5,369 bases of DNA, from positions 1 through 5,369 of the forward strand of contig JBBSIG010000180.1 in NCBI GenBank assembly GCA_038232215.1, given 5' to 3'. The notes under the pieces were generated by a model. That model worked only from the letters and a program-made list of their open reading frames with translations. It was not told the DNA's origin and made no database searches. Below are positions 1-4,711 of the stretch, piece by piece. A program made the position numbers and the translations under genes. Each line of letters starts with the position of its first letter. Within the stretch, counting starts at the first letter, position 1. This DNA is from JBBSIG01 sp038232215 (GTDB lineage Bacteria > Actinomycetota > Thermoleophilia > Gaiellales > Gaiellaceae).

Positions 1-239
1 AACTGCTCGCCCGCCACCGACTCGAGCACCGGCGCGACGTTCTCGACCCGCCCCTTCAGCTGTGCTGCCCGTGCGAGCACGTCCGCCTTCGTCGGTTCGA
101 GCACGCCGTCGAGCCGACGCAGAACGACGAGCGGCAGGATCACCCGTCCGTACTCCGACTGCTTGTAGACACCGCGCAGCTTGTCGGCAACCGACCAGAT
201 GAAGGCGGCGTGGTTTCGAATCTGCGGGTCGGCGCTCAT
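1..239 (-). CDS. hsdM: Type I restriction-modification DNA methyltransferase subunit HsdM, N-terminal fragment
   Basis: Read from an ATG at 237-239, the frame is open for 79 codons to the window edge, so the rest of the gene lies to the left. The protein begins MSADPQIRNHAAFIWSVADK and continues with KQSEYGRVILPLVVLRRLDG (residues 26-45) and VLEPTKADVLA (46-56). This is the characteristic helical N-terminal domain of HsdM, which precedes the SAM-dependent N6-adenine methyltransferase domain (not in view). HsdM pairs with the specificity subunit HsdS to methylate the host target site, and with HsdR to restrict unmodified DNA. The start is supported by GAGGAG ten bases upstream. The gene follows the tRNA-fMet terminator in the same direction. 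Its G+C is about 67% by hand count, slightly below the neighbours. hsdS and hsdR would be expected beyond the edge. The family call is firm; completeness and activity cannot be judged. Confidence 0.9.
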   Translation of the reverse strand, partial: MSADPQIRNHAAFIWSVADKLRGVYKQSEYGRVILPLVVLRRLDGVLEPTKADVLARAAQLKGRVENVAPVLESVAGEQ

Positions 240-272
240 TCGTTATCCGCTCCTCGCGAGAGCCTTACTGTA
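240..272 (-). promoter_or_regulatory. Likely promoter and ribosome binding site of hsdM
   Basis: GAGGAG (complement of 250-255) is a good Shine-Dalgarno sequence with ten bases to the ATG. TACAGT (complement of 267-272) fits a TAnnnT -10 box and would give a leader of about 20 bases. No convincing -35 is seen. Because a strong terminator separates the gene from the tRNA upstream, hsdM probably needs its own promoter. It is the one gene here with a classical ribosome binding site. Confidence 0.4.
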
Positions 273-320
273 TTCGGCCCCTCCGGGCAACGGCCTTAGG
301 CCATCGCCAGCGCCCAAACG

Positions 321-344
321 AAAGGCCCTGCTGCCAGGGCCTTT
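321..344 (-). terminator. Hairpin terminator of tRNA-fMet
   Basis: AAAGGCCCTG (321-330) and CAGGGCCTTT (335-344) form a perfect 10-bp stem with a 4-base loop. On the minus strand it begins four bases after the tRNA discriminator base, and the stem ends in CCTTT followed by CGTTTG, an interrupted T-tract. This is a typical intrinsic terminator directly behind a tRNA gene. The stem is symmetric and could also work on the plus strand, but no plus-strand gene ends here. Confidence 0.85.
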
Positions 345-348
345 GCAG

Positions 349-422
349 TAGCGGGGGCAGGATTTGAACCTGCGACCTCCGGGTTATGAGCCCGGCGAGC
401 TACCTGACTGCTCCACCCCGCG
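349..422 (-). tRNA. Initiator tRNA-fMet (anticodon CAU)
   Basis: The complement of 349-422 folds as a full cloverleaf. The acceptor arm starts CGCGGGG and ends CCCCGCT plus A73. The D arm is GAGC/GCTC with a GG-containing loop. The anticodon stem CCGGG/CCCGG carries loop CTCATAA, with CAT at 386-388. The T arm is GCAGG/CCTGC with loop TTCAAAT. Two initiator hallmarks are visible: three consecutive G-C pairs at the bottom of the anticodon stem, and an unpaired 1-72 position (C1 opposite T72). The latter is the mark for formylation and exclusion from elongation. The 3' CCA is not encoded and must be added by the CCA-adding enzyme. The 5' 23 bases overlap the end of the PAP2-family gene on the same strand. 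A terminator follows immediately. Confidence 0.97.
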
Positions 423-1167
423 TCGCTGACGCGAGTATATCACCGTCCTCGCGGCGGCTCGGCTCGCAGCGGACGAGCGCCGACGCGGCCAGGAACCCCA
501 CCGCCATCACGATCACCCCGGCGACGGCATCGAGGAAGAAGTGGTTCCCCGTGACGACGATCGTGAGGACGACGAGGAGCGGATAGAGGATCGCCATGCC
601 CTTCACGGTCCGGCTCCGCGTGTAGCGAACCACGCCGCAGGCTACGCCCACCGCCCAGCCTGCGTGCAGGCTGGGGACGGCGGCGACCGGGTTCGAGTAG
701 GAAGCCTTCGTCCGCGAGCCGATGTCGATGTCGGAGAGCTGTCGAAGCGTGTCCTCGAGCCCGACCTGCGCGAGTCTCGGCGGCGCGGTCGGGAACTTCC
801 AGTGGATGAGGAGCGAGATCGCCGTCGCGATCAGGAAGCCGTTCCGGAAGCTGCGGAAGCCGTGCCGCGAGCGGAAGTACAGCCAGGTGAAGAAGACGCC
901 CGTGAGTACGAAGTGCCCGACGAAGTAGAAGACGTTCATGGCGCGCACGAGCTCCGGGAGCTCGAGGAAGCGCGCCTGCATCGACTGCTCCCAGGCGAAG
1001 TGCAGCGCCTGCTCCAGGTGGAGGATCCTGTGCGCGTTCGCGACCGCGGCGGACCAGTTGGGCTCGATGAAGTGCCGCGCAACCTCGTACACCTCGAACG
1101 AGCCGACGACGATCACGACCTGCCTGACGAGGTCGTTTCGTGCCAGGGCGCGAGCCAGGCTCGCCAT
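400..1167 (-). CDS. PAP2-superfamily membrane phosphatase/phosphotransferase
   Basis: A 255-residue integral membrane protein. It carries the three phosphatidate-phosphatase signature blocks: KFPTAPPRL (124-132, K-x6-R), PSLHAG (165-170, the PSxH block) and GNHFFLDAVAG (207-217, His209 nucleophile with Asp213). The arginine usual in the third block is absent, and the layout matches the inositolphosphotransferase-like branch (PAP2_3) rather than classical lipid phosphatases. Hydrophobic segments lie near 16-34, 78-98, 110-123, 170-181, 190-207 and 212-232, leaving a hydrophilic tail from 233. The substrate is probably a lipid phosphate or a phospho-headgroup lipid at the membrane; it cannot be named from sequence. 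The ATG at 1165-1167 is chosen because TAGACT lies eight bases upstream (leaderless promoter) and no Shine-Dalgarno is present. An in-frame ATG at 1195-1197 would add ten residues. The gene is divergent from ppx. Its TAG stop lies in the D arm of tRNA-fMet. Confidence 0.85.
   Translation of the reverse strand: MASLARALARNDLVRQVVIVVGSFEVYEVARHFIEPNWSAAVANAHRILHLEQALHFAWEQSMQARFLELPELVRAMNVFYFVGHFVLTGVFFTWLYFRSRHGFRSFRNGFLIATAISLLIHWKFPTAPPRLAQVGLEDTLRQLSDIDIGSRTKASYSNPVAAVPSLHAGWAVGVACGVVRYTRSRTVKGMAILYPLLVVLTIVVTGNHFFLDAVAGVIVMAVGFLAASALVRCEPSRREDGDILASATRGGAVR
434..442 (-). promoter_or_regulatory. Extended -10 promoter of tRNA-fMet, inside the PAP2 coding sequence
   Basis: On the minus strand TGATATACT is an extended -10 (TGn then TATACT, five of six matches to TATAAT). 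Transcription would start near 427, about five bases before the tRNA 5' end at 422. No recognisable -35 lies 16-18 bases upstream, which is tolerable for an extended -10 element. It is AT-rich within a very GC-rich coding region and forces an Ile ATA codon (codon 244) in the PAP2 gene. Confidence 0.6.
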
Positions 1168-1203
1168 GCCCGCATAGTCTAATGACGCTGCTAGCATCGC
1201 GAA
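1168..1203. promoter_or_regulatory. Divergent promoter region between the PAP2 gene and ppx
   Basis: Only 36 bases separate the two start codons. On the minus strand TAGACT (complement of 1176-1181) is eight bases from the PAP2 ATG. On the plus strand TAGCAT (1192-1197) is six bases from the ppx ATG, and TAGTCT (1175-1180) overlaps the minus-strand box. Neither gene has a Shine-Dalgarno. The spacing suggests two leaderless transcripts whose -35 regions would lie beyond each other's start. No good -35 match was found for either, so this rests on the -10 boxes alone. Confidence 0.45.
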
Positions 1204-2178
1204 ATGCCGCCGGCACGACCGCTGCGCGTGGCGGCGATCGACCTCGGGACGAACTCGACCCGGCTGCTCGTCGCCGACGTGGGCGGGGACCGACTCGAGG
1301 AGGTGGCCCGCGAGACGCGGATCACCCGCCTCGGAGAGGGCGTGGACGAGCGGCGGCGCCTGCTGCCGGGCCCGATCGCCCGCGTCCGGAGCTGTCTGGC
1401 CGGCTACCGCGGCACGCTCGAGCGGCTCGGTGCCGAGCGAGGGCTCGCGATTGCCACGAGCGCAGTTCGAGACGCCGAGAACGGCGAGGCCTTTCTCGAC
1501 GAGGTCGAGCGGAGCTACGGGCTCGCAACCCGGCTGCTCTCGGGCGAGCAGGAGGCGCTGCTGACCTTGCGAGGCGTCACGCTCGGGCGCTCGCTCGCGC
1601 CGGGAACGTTGATTTTGGACGTCGGGGGCGGCTCGACGGAGCTCGTGGTCGGCGGGCCTGACGGCGTCGGCTTCCAGACGAGCCTCGAGCTCGGGTGTGT
1701 TCGGCTCACCGAGCGATTCCTCCGCTCGGACCCGCCTGCAGAGGCGGAGCTCGTGAGTTGCTCCCGGGCCGTGCGGTCTGCGCTTGCGGCGGGCCTGCCC
1801 TCGTCGCTCCGGGCGGCTTCGGCAATCGGGGTGGCCGGCACGGTGACGACGCTCGCCGCGCTCGATCTCGGGCTCGTCGAGTACGACCACGAGCGCGTGC
1901 ACGGCCACGTCCTCTCGGCGGCCTCCGTGGAGGAGCAGCTCGACCGGCTCTCAGCCCTGCCCCTGACGGAACGAGCGCGCGTCCCCGGGCTCGAGCCGGA
2001 CCGCGCGCCGGTGATCGTCGCGGGAATCCTCATCGTCCGCGAGATGCTGGAGCATTTCGCGCTGCCCTCGCTCGAGGCGAGCGAGCGGGACATCCTGCAC
2101 GGAGCCGCGCTGGCGGCGGCCGAGCTGCCGGATCCGGTCGAGGGCGGCCTCCCGCCGGGCGCCTTCACCTCCCGCTGA
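1204..2178 (+). CDS. ppx: Exopolyphosphatase / guanosine pentaphosphatase family (Ppx/GppA)
   Basis: A 324-residue cytoplasmic protein of the ASKHA (actin/sugar kinase/Hsp70) fold. Visible blocks are AAIDLGTNSTRLLV (10-23, first phosphate loop), ATSAVRDAENG (84-94), SGEQEA (113-118, around the family's catalytic glutamate), LILDVGGGSTELVVG (136-150, second phosphate loop) and GVAGTVTTLAAL (209-220). These support hydrolysis of terminal phosphate from polyphosphate, or of pppGpp; sequence alone does not separate the two. The length matches the short two-lobed form common in actinobacteria, without the C-terminal HD-like domain of E. coli Ppx and GppA. The ATG at 1204 sits 13 codons before the conserved Asp13 of the first loop and is preceded by TAGCAT six bases upstream, with no Shine-Dalgarno. 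It is transcribed away from the PAP2 gene and converges on the CBS gene. A link to the stringent or phosphate response is inferred from the family only. Confidence 0.92.
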   Translation: MPPARPLRVAAIDLGTNSTRLLVADVGGDRLEEVARETRITRLGEGVDERRRLLPGPIARVRSCLAGYRGTLERLGAERGLAIATSAVRDAENGEAFLDEVERSYGLATRLLSGEQEALLTLRGVTLGRSLAPGTLILDVGGGSTELVVGGPDGVGFQTSLELGCVRLTERFLRSDPPAEAELVSCSRAVRSALAAGLPSSLRAASAIGVAGTVTTLAALDLGLVEYDHERVHGHVLSAASVEEQLDRLSALPLTERARVPGLEPDRAPVIVAGILIVREMLEHFALPSLEASERDILHGAALAAAELPDPVEGGLPPGAFTSR

Positions 2179-2206
2179 CGGGCCGCCGGAGCTCCCGCGC
2201 CGGCGA

Positions 2207-2261
2207 CCTGTGGACGGTTCGCGACGGTGCCTGACACCGAAACGGTGGACGGCTCGTCACA
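2207..2261. repeat. Hairpin repeat, copy A
   Basis: Bases 2207-2239 match 2297-2329 at 29 of 33 positions, and all four differences are transitions. The copy contains ACGGTG-CCTGA-CACCG (2224-2239), a 5-bp hairpin, and the later part matches copy B again as GACGG-CT-CGTC (2248-2258) after an extra seven bases. CACCG (2235-2239) can instead pair with CGGTG (2243-2247). The region lies between convergent genes and shows no coding signal. The origin of the repeat is not known from the window. Confidence 0.75.
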
Positions 2262-2292
2262 CCTTGCGCCTCGAGCGCCCCTTTCTGAACGA

Positions 2293-2351
2293 GCCGCCTG
2301 TGGACGATTTGCGACGGTGTCTGGCACCGTGACGGAGCGTCCACAGGAGGC
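2293..2351. terminator. Nested inverted repeat between convergent genes, possible bidirectional terminator
   Basis: The arm 2293-2306 and the complement of 2338-2351 match at 13 of 14 positions, including a perfect 10 bp (CCTGTGGACG / CGTCCACAGG). They enclose the copy B hairpin at 2314-2330. The structure begins seven bases past the CBS stop and also lies downstream of ppx, where a two-way terminator would be expected. There is no T-tract, so Rho-dependent or structure-only termination is the most that can be proposed. It may equally be just the ends of a repeat element. Confidence 0.4.
2297..2345. repeat. Hairpin repeat, copy B
   Basis: Second copy, 90 bases downstream of copy A in the same orientation. 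It contains a perfect 6-bp hairpin, ACGGTG (2314-2319) with CACCGT (2325-2330) around loop TCTGG, and a second small inverted repeat GACG-GAG-CGTC (2331-2341). Relative to copy A, two of the four changes fall in the main loop and none disrupts the shared 5-bp stem. This suggests that the structure matters or that the element spreads as a hairpin. Confidence 0.75.
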
Positions 2352-2357
2352 GCCGGG

Positions 2358-2777
2358 TCAGGGCTCGCTCGGGTCGGCCTCGTCCGGCGGGGCCTCGTCC
2401 TCGGCGAGGCGGCGCTGGAGCACGATGCGCGAGAGGACGCCCACGAGCCGGCCGTCCTCCGTTACGGGCAGCCGCTCGAGGTCGTTCTCCTCCATCAGCC
2501 GATACGCGTCGTCTGCGGCGCCGTCCGGCCCCACGGTGAGCACGTCGCGCTCCACGATCTCCTCCAGCGGCGTCGAGCGGGCGTCGCGCCCGGCCGCCAC
2601 CACGCGCTCCACGAGCGCCTCCCTCGTGACGAGACCGAGCAAGCGCCCGCCCTCGCACACGAGCACAGCGCGCACCTCCGGCCTCACGAGCAGCTGCGCC
2701 GCCTCCTGGGCGCTCGCGCTGCCGGCAAGCGTCTGCGGCTCGGAGACCATCGCCTCGCGCACGGCGACGCGTCTCAC
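2358..2777 (-). CDS. Two-CBS-domain protein, translationally coupled to glutamate dehydrogenase
   Basis: A 139-residue soluble protein that is little more than a CBS pair (Bateman module). CBS1 is at about 5-60 (VREAMVSEPQTL ... GGRLLGLVTREAL) and CBS2 at about 71-125 (LEEIVERDVLTVGPDG ... LERLPVTEDGRLVGVLSRIVL), with an acidic, proline-rich tail. CBS pairs usually bind adenine nucleotides and regulate a partner. In the G-x-x-T/S-x-x-D ribose-binding motif both threonine/serine positions are kept (Thr51, Ser116), but the aspartate is Ala54 in CBS1 and Val119 in CBS2, so binding may be atypical. The GTG start (2775-2777) overlaps the TGA stop of the dehydrogenase by GTGA, and no strong ribosome binding site precedes it. 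Translation therefore probably depends on the upstream gene. A role in regulating the dehydrogenase is inference from this coupling. Confidence 0.88.
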   Translation of the reverse strand: MRRVAVREAMVSEPQTLAGSASAQEAAQLLVRPEVRAVLVCEGGRLLGLVTREALVERVVAAGRDARSTPLEEIVERDVLTVGPDGAADDAYRLMEENDLERLPVTEDGRLVGVLSRIVLQRRLAEDEAPPDEADPSEP

Positions 2778-4063
2778 GGGTAGATGCCGCGAGCCTCGAG
2801 CGCGCCGGCGACCTCGCGAATGCCGGCCACGAGCGCCGCGCTACGGAGCGTCAGCTCGAGATCCTCGGCCAGGCGCCAGACCCGGTCCGACGCGTCGCCG
2901 AGCTTCTCGGCCAGCCGGGCGCGAATCTCGTCACGGTCCCAGAAGAGGCGGCCGAGATCCTGCACCCACTCGAAGTAGGAGACCGTCACGCCCCCCGCGT
3001 TCGTGAGCACGTCGGGCAGGACGGGAATGCCGCGCTCCGCGAGGATCGCGTCCGCCCCGACCGAGGTCGGCCCGTTGGCGCCCTCCGCCACGAGCCGCGC
3101 ATTCACGCGGGGCGCGTTCTCGGCAGTCACCTGATCCTCGCGCGCAGCTAGCACGAGGACGTCGCACGGCAGCTCGAGCAGCTCCGCGTTCGTCACCCGG
3201 GCAGCGTCCGCGTAGCCCTCGAGCGAGCCGTTCGCGTCGACCCAGGCCTGCGCGGCGTCGAGGTCGAGGCCCTCCTCGAGGTGGATCCCGCCCGAGAGGT
3301 CGGAGACGGCCACCACGCGCGCACCCTTCTGCACCAGCTCGTGCGCCGCGATCGAGCCGACGTTGCCGAAGCCCTGGACGACGCAGCGCTGCTCGGCGAG
3401 CCGCCACCCGAGACGCCCGCAGGCGTGCTCGATCACCATCACGACGCCCGCGCCCGTCGCCTCGTGGCGGAAGAGGGAGCCGCCGAGCGAGATCGGCTTC
3501 CCGGTCACGATCTCGGGCACGGCATGACCCATCTGCATCGAGTACGTGTCCATCATCCACGCCATCGTCTGCTCGTTCGTCGCCAGGTCGGGCGCGGGAA
3601 TGTCCTCCTGTGGGCCGATCACGGGCAGGAGCTCCGAGGTGAAGCGCCGCGTCAGGCGCTGGAGCTCGCCGGGCGAGAGCTCGCGCGGCCTGCAGCGCAC
3701 GCCGCCCTTCGCCCCGCCGTACGGCAGCCGCAGGAGCGCGCACTTCCACGTCATCCACATCGCGAGGGCCGCGCACTCGCCGAGCGAGACCTCGGGGTCG
3801 AAGCGGACGCCGCCCTTCGTCGGGCCGAGCACGCTCGAGTGCTGCACGCGGTAGGCGGCGAAGACGCCGAGCTCGCCCCCGTCGAGCCGGATCGGCACGC
3901 TGACCATGAGCGCGCGCTCGGGATAGCGCAGCCGCTCGGCCACCGCCTCTTGCACGTCGGCGTACGGGAGAGCCTGCTCGAACTGCGCGATCGCGGTCCG
4001 GAAGAGCGGCGTGTCCCACTCGAGCGGCGCGACATCGGCCTCCCGGTGCTCGACCCTGGCCAC
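2774..4063 (-). CDS. gdhA: Glutamate dehydrogenase (Glu/Leu/Phe/Val dehydrogenase family)
   Basis: A 429-residue cytoplasmic enzyme predicted to interconvert glutamate with 2-oxoglutarate and ammonium using NAD(P). The N-terminal substrate domain has GPTKGGVRF (80-88, Lys83), TWK (105-107), LPYGGAKGG (113-121, catalytic Lys119) and PAPDLAT (156-162, catalytic Asp159). The Rossmann domain has QGFGNVGS (230-237) and VVAVSDLSGG (250-259). NAGGVTVSYFEWVQ (355-368) is the family's C-terminal signature. Lys83 and Ser362 match the residues that hold the glutamate side-chain carboxylate, favouring glutamate over leucine, and the length fits hexameric glutamate dehydrogenase. NAD versus NADP preference is not decided. 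VLAAR (304-308) departs from the usual VPAAL-like stretch. The GTG start lies eight bases after TACACT and has no clear Shine-Dalgarno. It follows the exported protein gene by 43 bases and overlaps the CBS gene by 4. Confidence 0.93.
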   Translation of the reverse strand: MARVEHREADVAPLEWDTPLFRTAIAQFEQALPYADVQEAVAERLRYPERALMVSVPIRLDGGELGVFAAYRVQHSSVLGPTKGGVRFDPEVSLGECAALAMWMTWKCALLRLPYGGAKGGVRCRPRELSPGELQRLTRRFTSELLPVIGPQEDIPAPDLATNEQTMAWMMDTYSMQMGHAVPEIVTGKPISLGGSLFRHEATGAGVVMVIEHACGRLGWRLAEQRCVVQGFGNVGSIAAHELVQKGARVVAVSDLSGGIHLEEGLDLDAAQAWVDANGSLEGYADAARVTNAELLELPCDVLVLAAREDQVTAENAPRVNARLVAEGANGPTSVGADAILAERGIPVLPDVLTNAGGVTVSYFEWVQDLGRLFWDRDEIRARLAEKLGDASDRVWRLAEDLELTLRSAALVAGIREVAGALEARGIYP

Positions 4064-4071
4064 GGCCCGCC

Positions 4072-4077
4072 AGTGTA
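4072..4077 (-). promoter_or_regulatory. -10 box of a likely leaderless gdh promoter
   Basis: TACACT on the minus strand (TAnnnT) lies eight bases before the GTG start, in the 43-base gap behind the preceding gene. That distance puts transcription at or next to the start codon. No -35 match is clear. Read-through from the upstream gene is also possible. Confidence 0.4.
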
Positions 4078-4106
4078 CGAGAACGGCAGCCGCTCAGAGG
4101 CGACGA

Positions 4107-4658
4107 CTACCGGGCCGTCAGGCCGCCGTTCGGGAGGTTGCGGTCGATCGGCGCGTTCGTCCCGAGCGCGCGGAAGGAGGGCCACGCGACCGTCGCGTAG
4201 GCGTAGCGGTACGCCACCTTCGGGCTGCCCCGTCGCACGGCGAGGATGCCGCAGGCGACGCGAGGCCCGACGCGGCCGATCCCCCGGCGCCTGATCACCC
4301 CCTTCGAGAGCACGGTACGGGCGCGCTGGAGCTGCGTGCGACCGCTGCCGCCCCCGACGAAGCCGTCCGGCGCGTTCGTGCTGCGCGCGCTCATCTGCAT
4401 CTGCCAGTCGCCGGCCGGGAGCTGCATCCGGCTCGCCGTGATCCGACCGACGATCCGGAAGCCGTTCGGCCGCTGCTCCACCGTGAGCGAGCAGCGCCCC
4501 GAGGCGACCGTCTCGCCGCCGACGCGGAGCCTGAACTCGAAGTCGCCGTGCCTGGCGAGCGGCGCCGCCCCAGCGCGCGCTCCGACCGGCGCGTAGCCCC
4601 AGCCCGCTGCGAGGGGCACGGAGACCGAGACGGCGAGAAGCACGGCGATCCGTTTCAC
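4107..4658 (-). CDS. Exported protein of unknown function
   Basis: A 183-residue protein I do not recognise. It begins MKRIAVLLAVSVSVPLAAG, a basic start and hydrophobic core typical of a Sec signal peptide. A plausible signal peptidase I site follows the A-R-A at 27-29, and there is no lipobox cysteine. The mature part opens with alternating polar and hydrophobic stretches such as FEFRLRVGGETVASGR (40-55) and NGFRIVGRITAS (65-76), suggesting a beta-rich fold. It is rich in arginine and glycine. Two cysteines (56 and 136) could form a disulfide outside the cell. The GTG start at 4656-4658 is preceded by TAATCT nine bases upstream and no Shine-Dalgarno. It lies 53 bases behind the secreted amidase and 43 before gdh. 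The neighbourhood suggests an envelope location but no specific role. Confidence 0.75.
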   Translation of the reverse strand: MKRIAVLLAVSVSVPLAAGWGYAPVGARAGAAPLARHGDFEFRLRVGGETVASGRCSLTVEQRPNGFRIVGRITASRMQLPAGDWQMQMSARSTNAPDGFVGGGSGRTQLQRARTVLSKGVIRRRGIGRVGPRVACGILAVRRGSPKVAYRYAYATVAWPSFRALGTNAPIDRNLPNGGLTAR

Positions 4659-4667
4659 GCGCGCGAG

Positions 4668-4673
4668 AGATTA
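4668..4673 (-). promoter_or_regulatory. -10 box of a likely leaderless promoter for the exported protein
   Basis: TAATCT on the minus strand lies nine bases before the GTG start, in the 53-base gap after the amidase stop. It fits TAnnnT with an AT-rich core in GC-rich surroundings. No good -35 is visible 16-18 bases upstream. Confidence 0.4.
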
Positions 4674-4711
4674 CCCCGTTCGAGGGACGCGCGCACGGCC
4701 CGAGGCCGCGC

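Noticed and set aside
292..302. GGCCT-T-AGGCC palindrome upstream of hsdM, considered as an operator
   Set aside because: It is a single short copy, likely by chance in GC-rich DNA, and not well placed relative to the suggested -10 box.
386..586. Short plus-strand open frame starting at the ATG that is the complement of the tRNA anticodon
   Set aside because: The ATG is the anticodon read on the other strand, and the product has no features.
541..1182. Plus-strand open frame of 213 codons opposite the PAP2 gene
   Set aside because: It is a charged, low-complexity shadow of the membrane protein gene, with no motif or plausible start region.
1195..1197. Alternative ATG start adding ten residues to the PAP2 protein
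   Set aside because: It has no Shine-Dalgarno or -10 box at a suitable distance, and the extra residues (MLAASLDYAG) add no family feature. The ATG at 1165-1167 is better placed behind TAGACT, though this is not decisive.
1168..1908. A long in-frame upstream extension of the PAP2 gene, antisense to ppx, with no stop codon
   Set aside because: The extra residues are low-complexity Arg/Glu/Pro-rich sequence typical of the antisense of a GC-rich gene, and the sense strand encodes a clear Ppx/GppA protein. The PAP2 homology and promoter box fit a start at 1167.
1515..2327. Minus-strand open frame crossing the hairpin repeats and the ppx 3' half
   Set aside because: It is Ser/Arg/Pro-rich shadow sequence, and its N-terminus is just translated repeat DNA.
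3281..4294. Plus-strand open frame of 337 codons opposite gdh
   Set aside because: Its composition is His/Arg/Glu/Ala-rich and repetitive with no recognisable motif, while the opposite strand carries all the glutamate dehydrogenase motifs.
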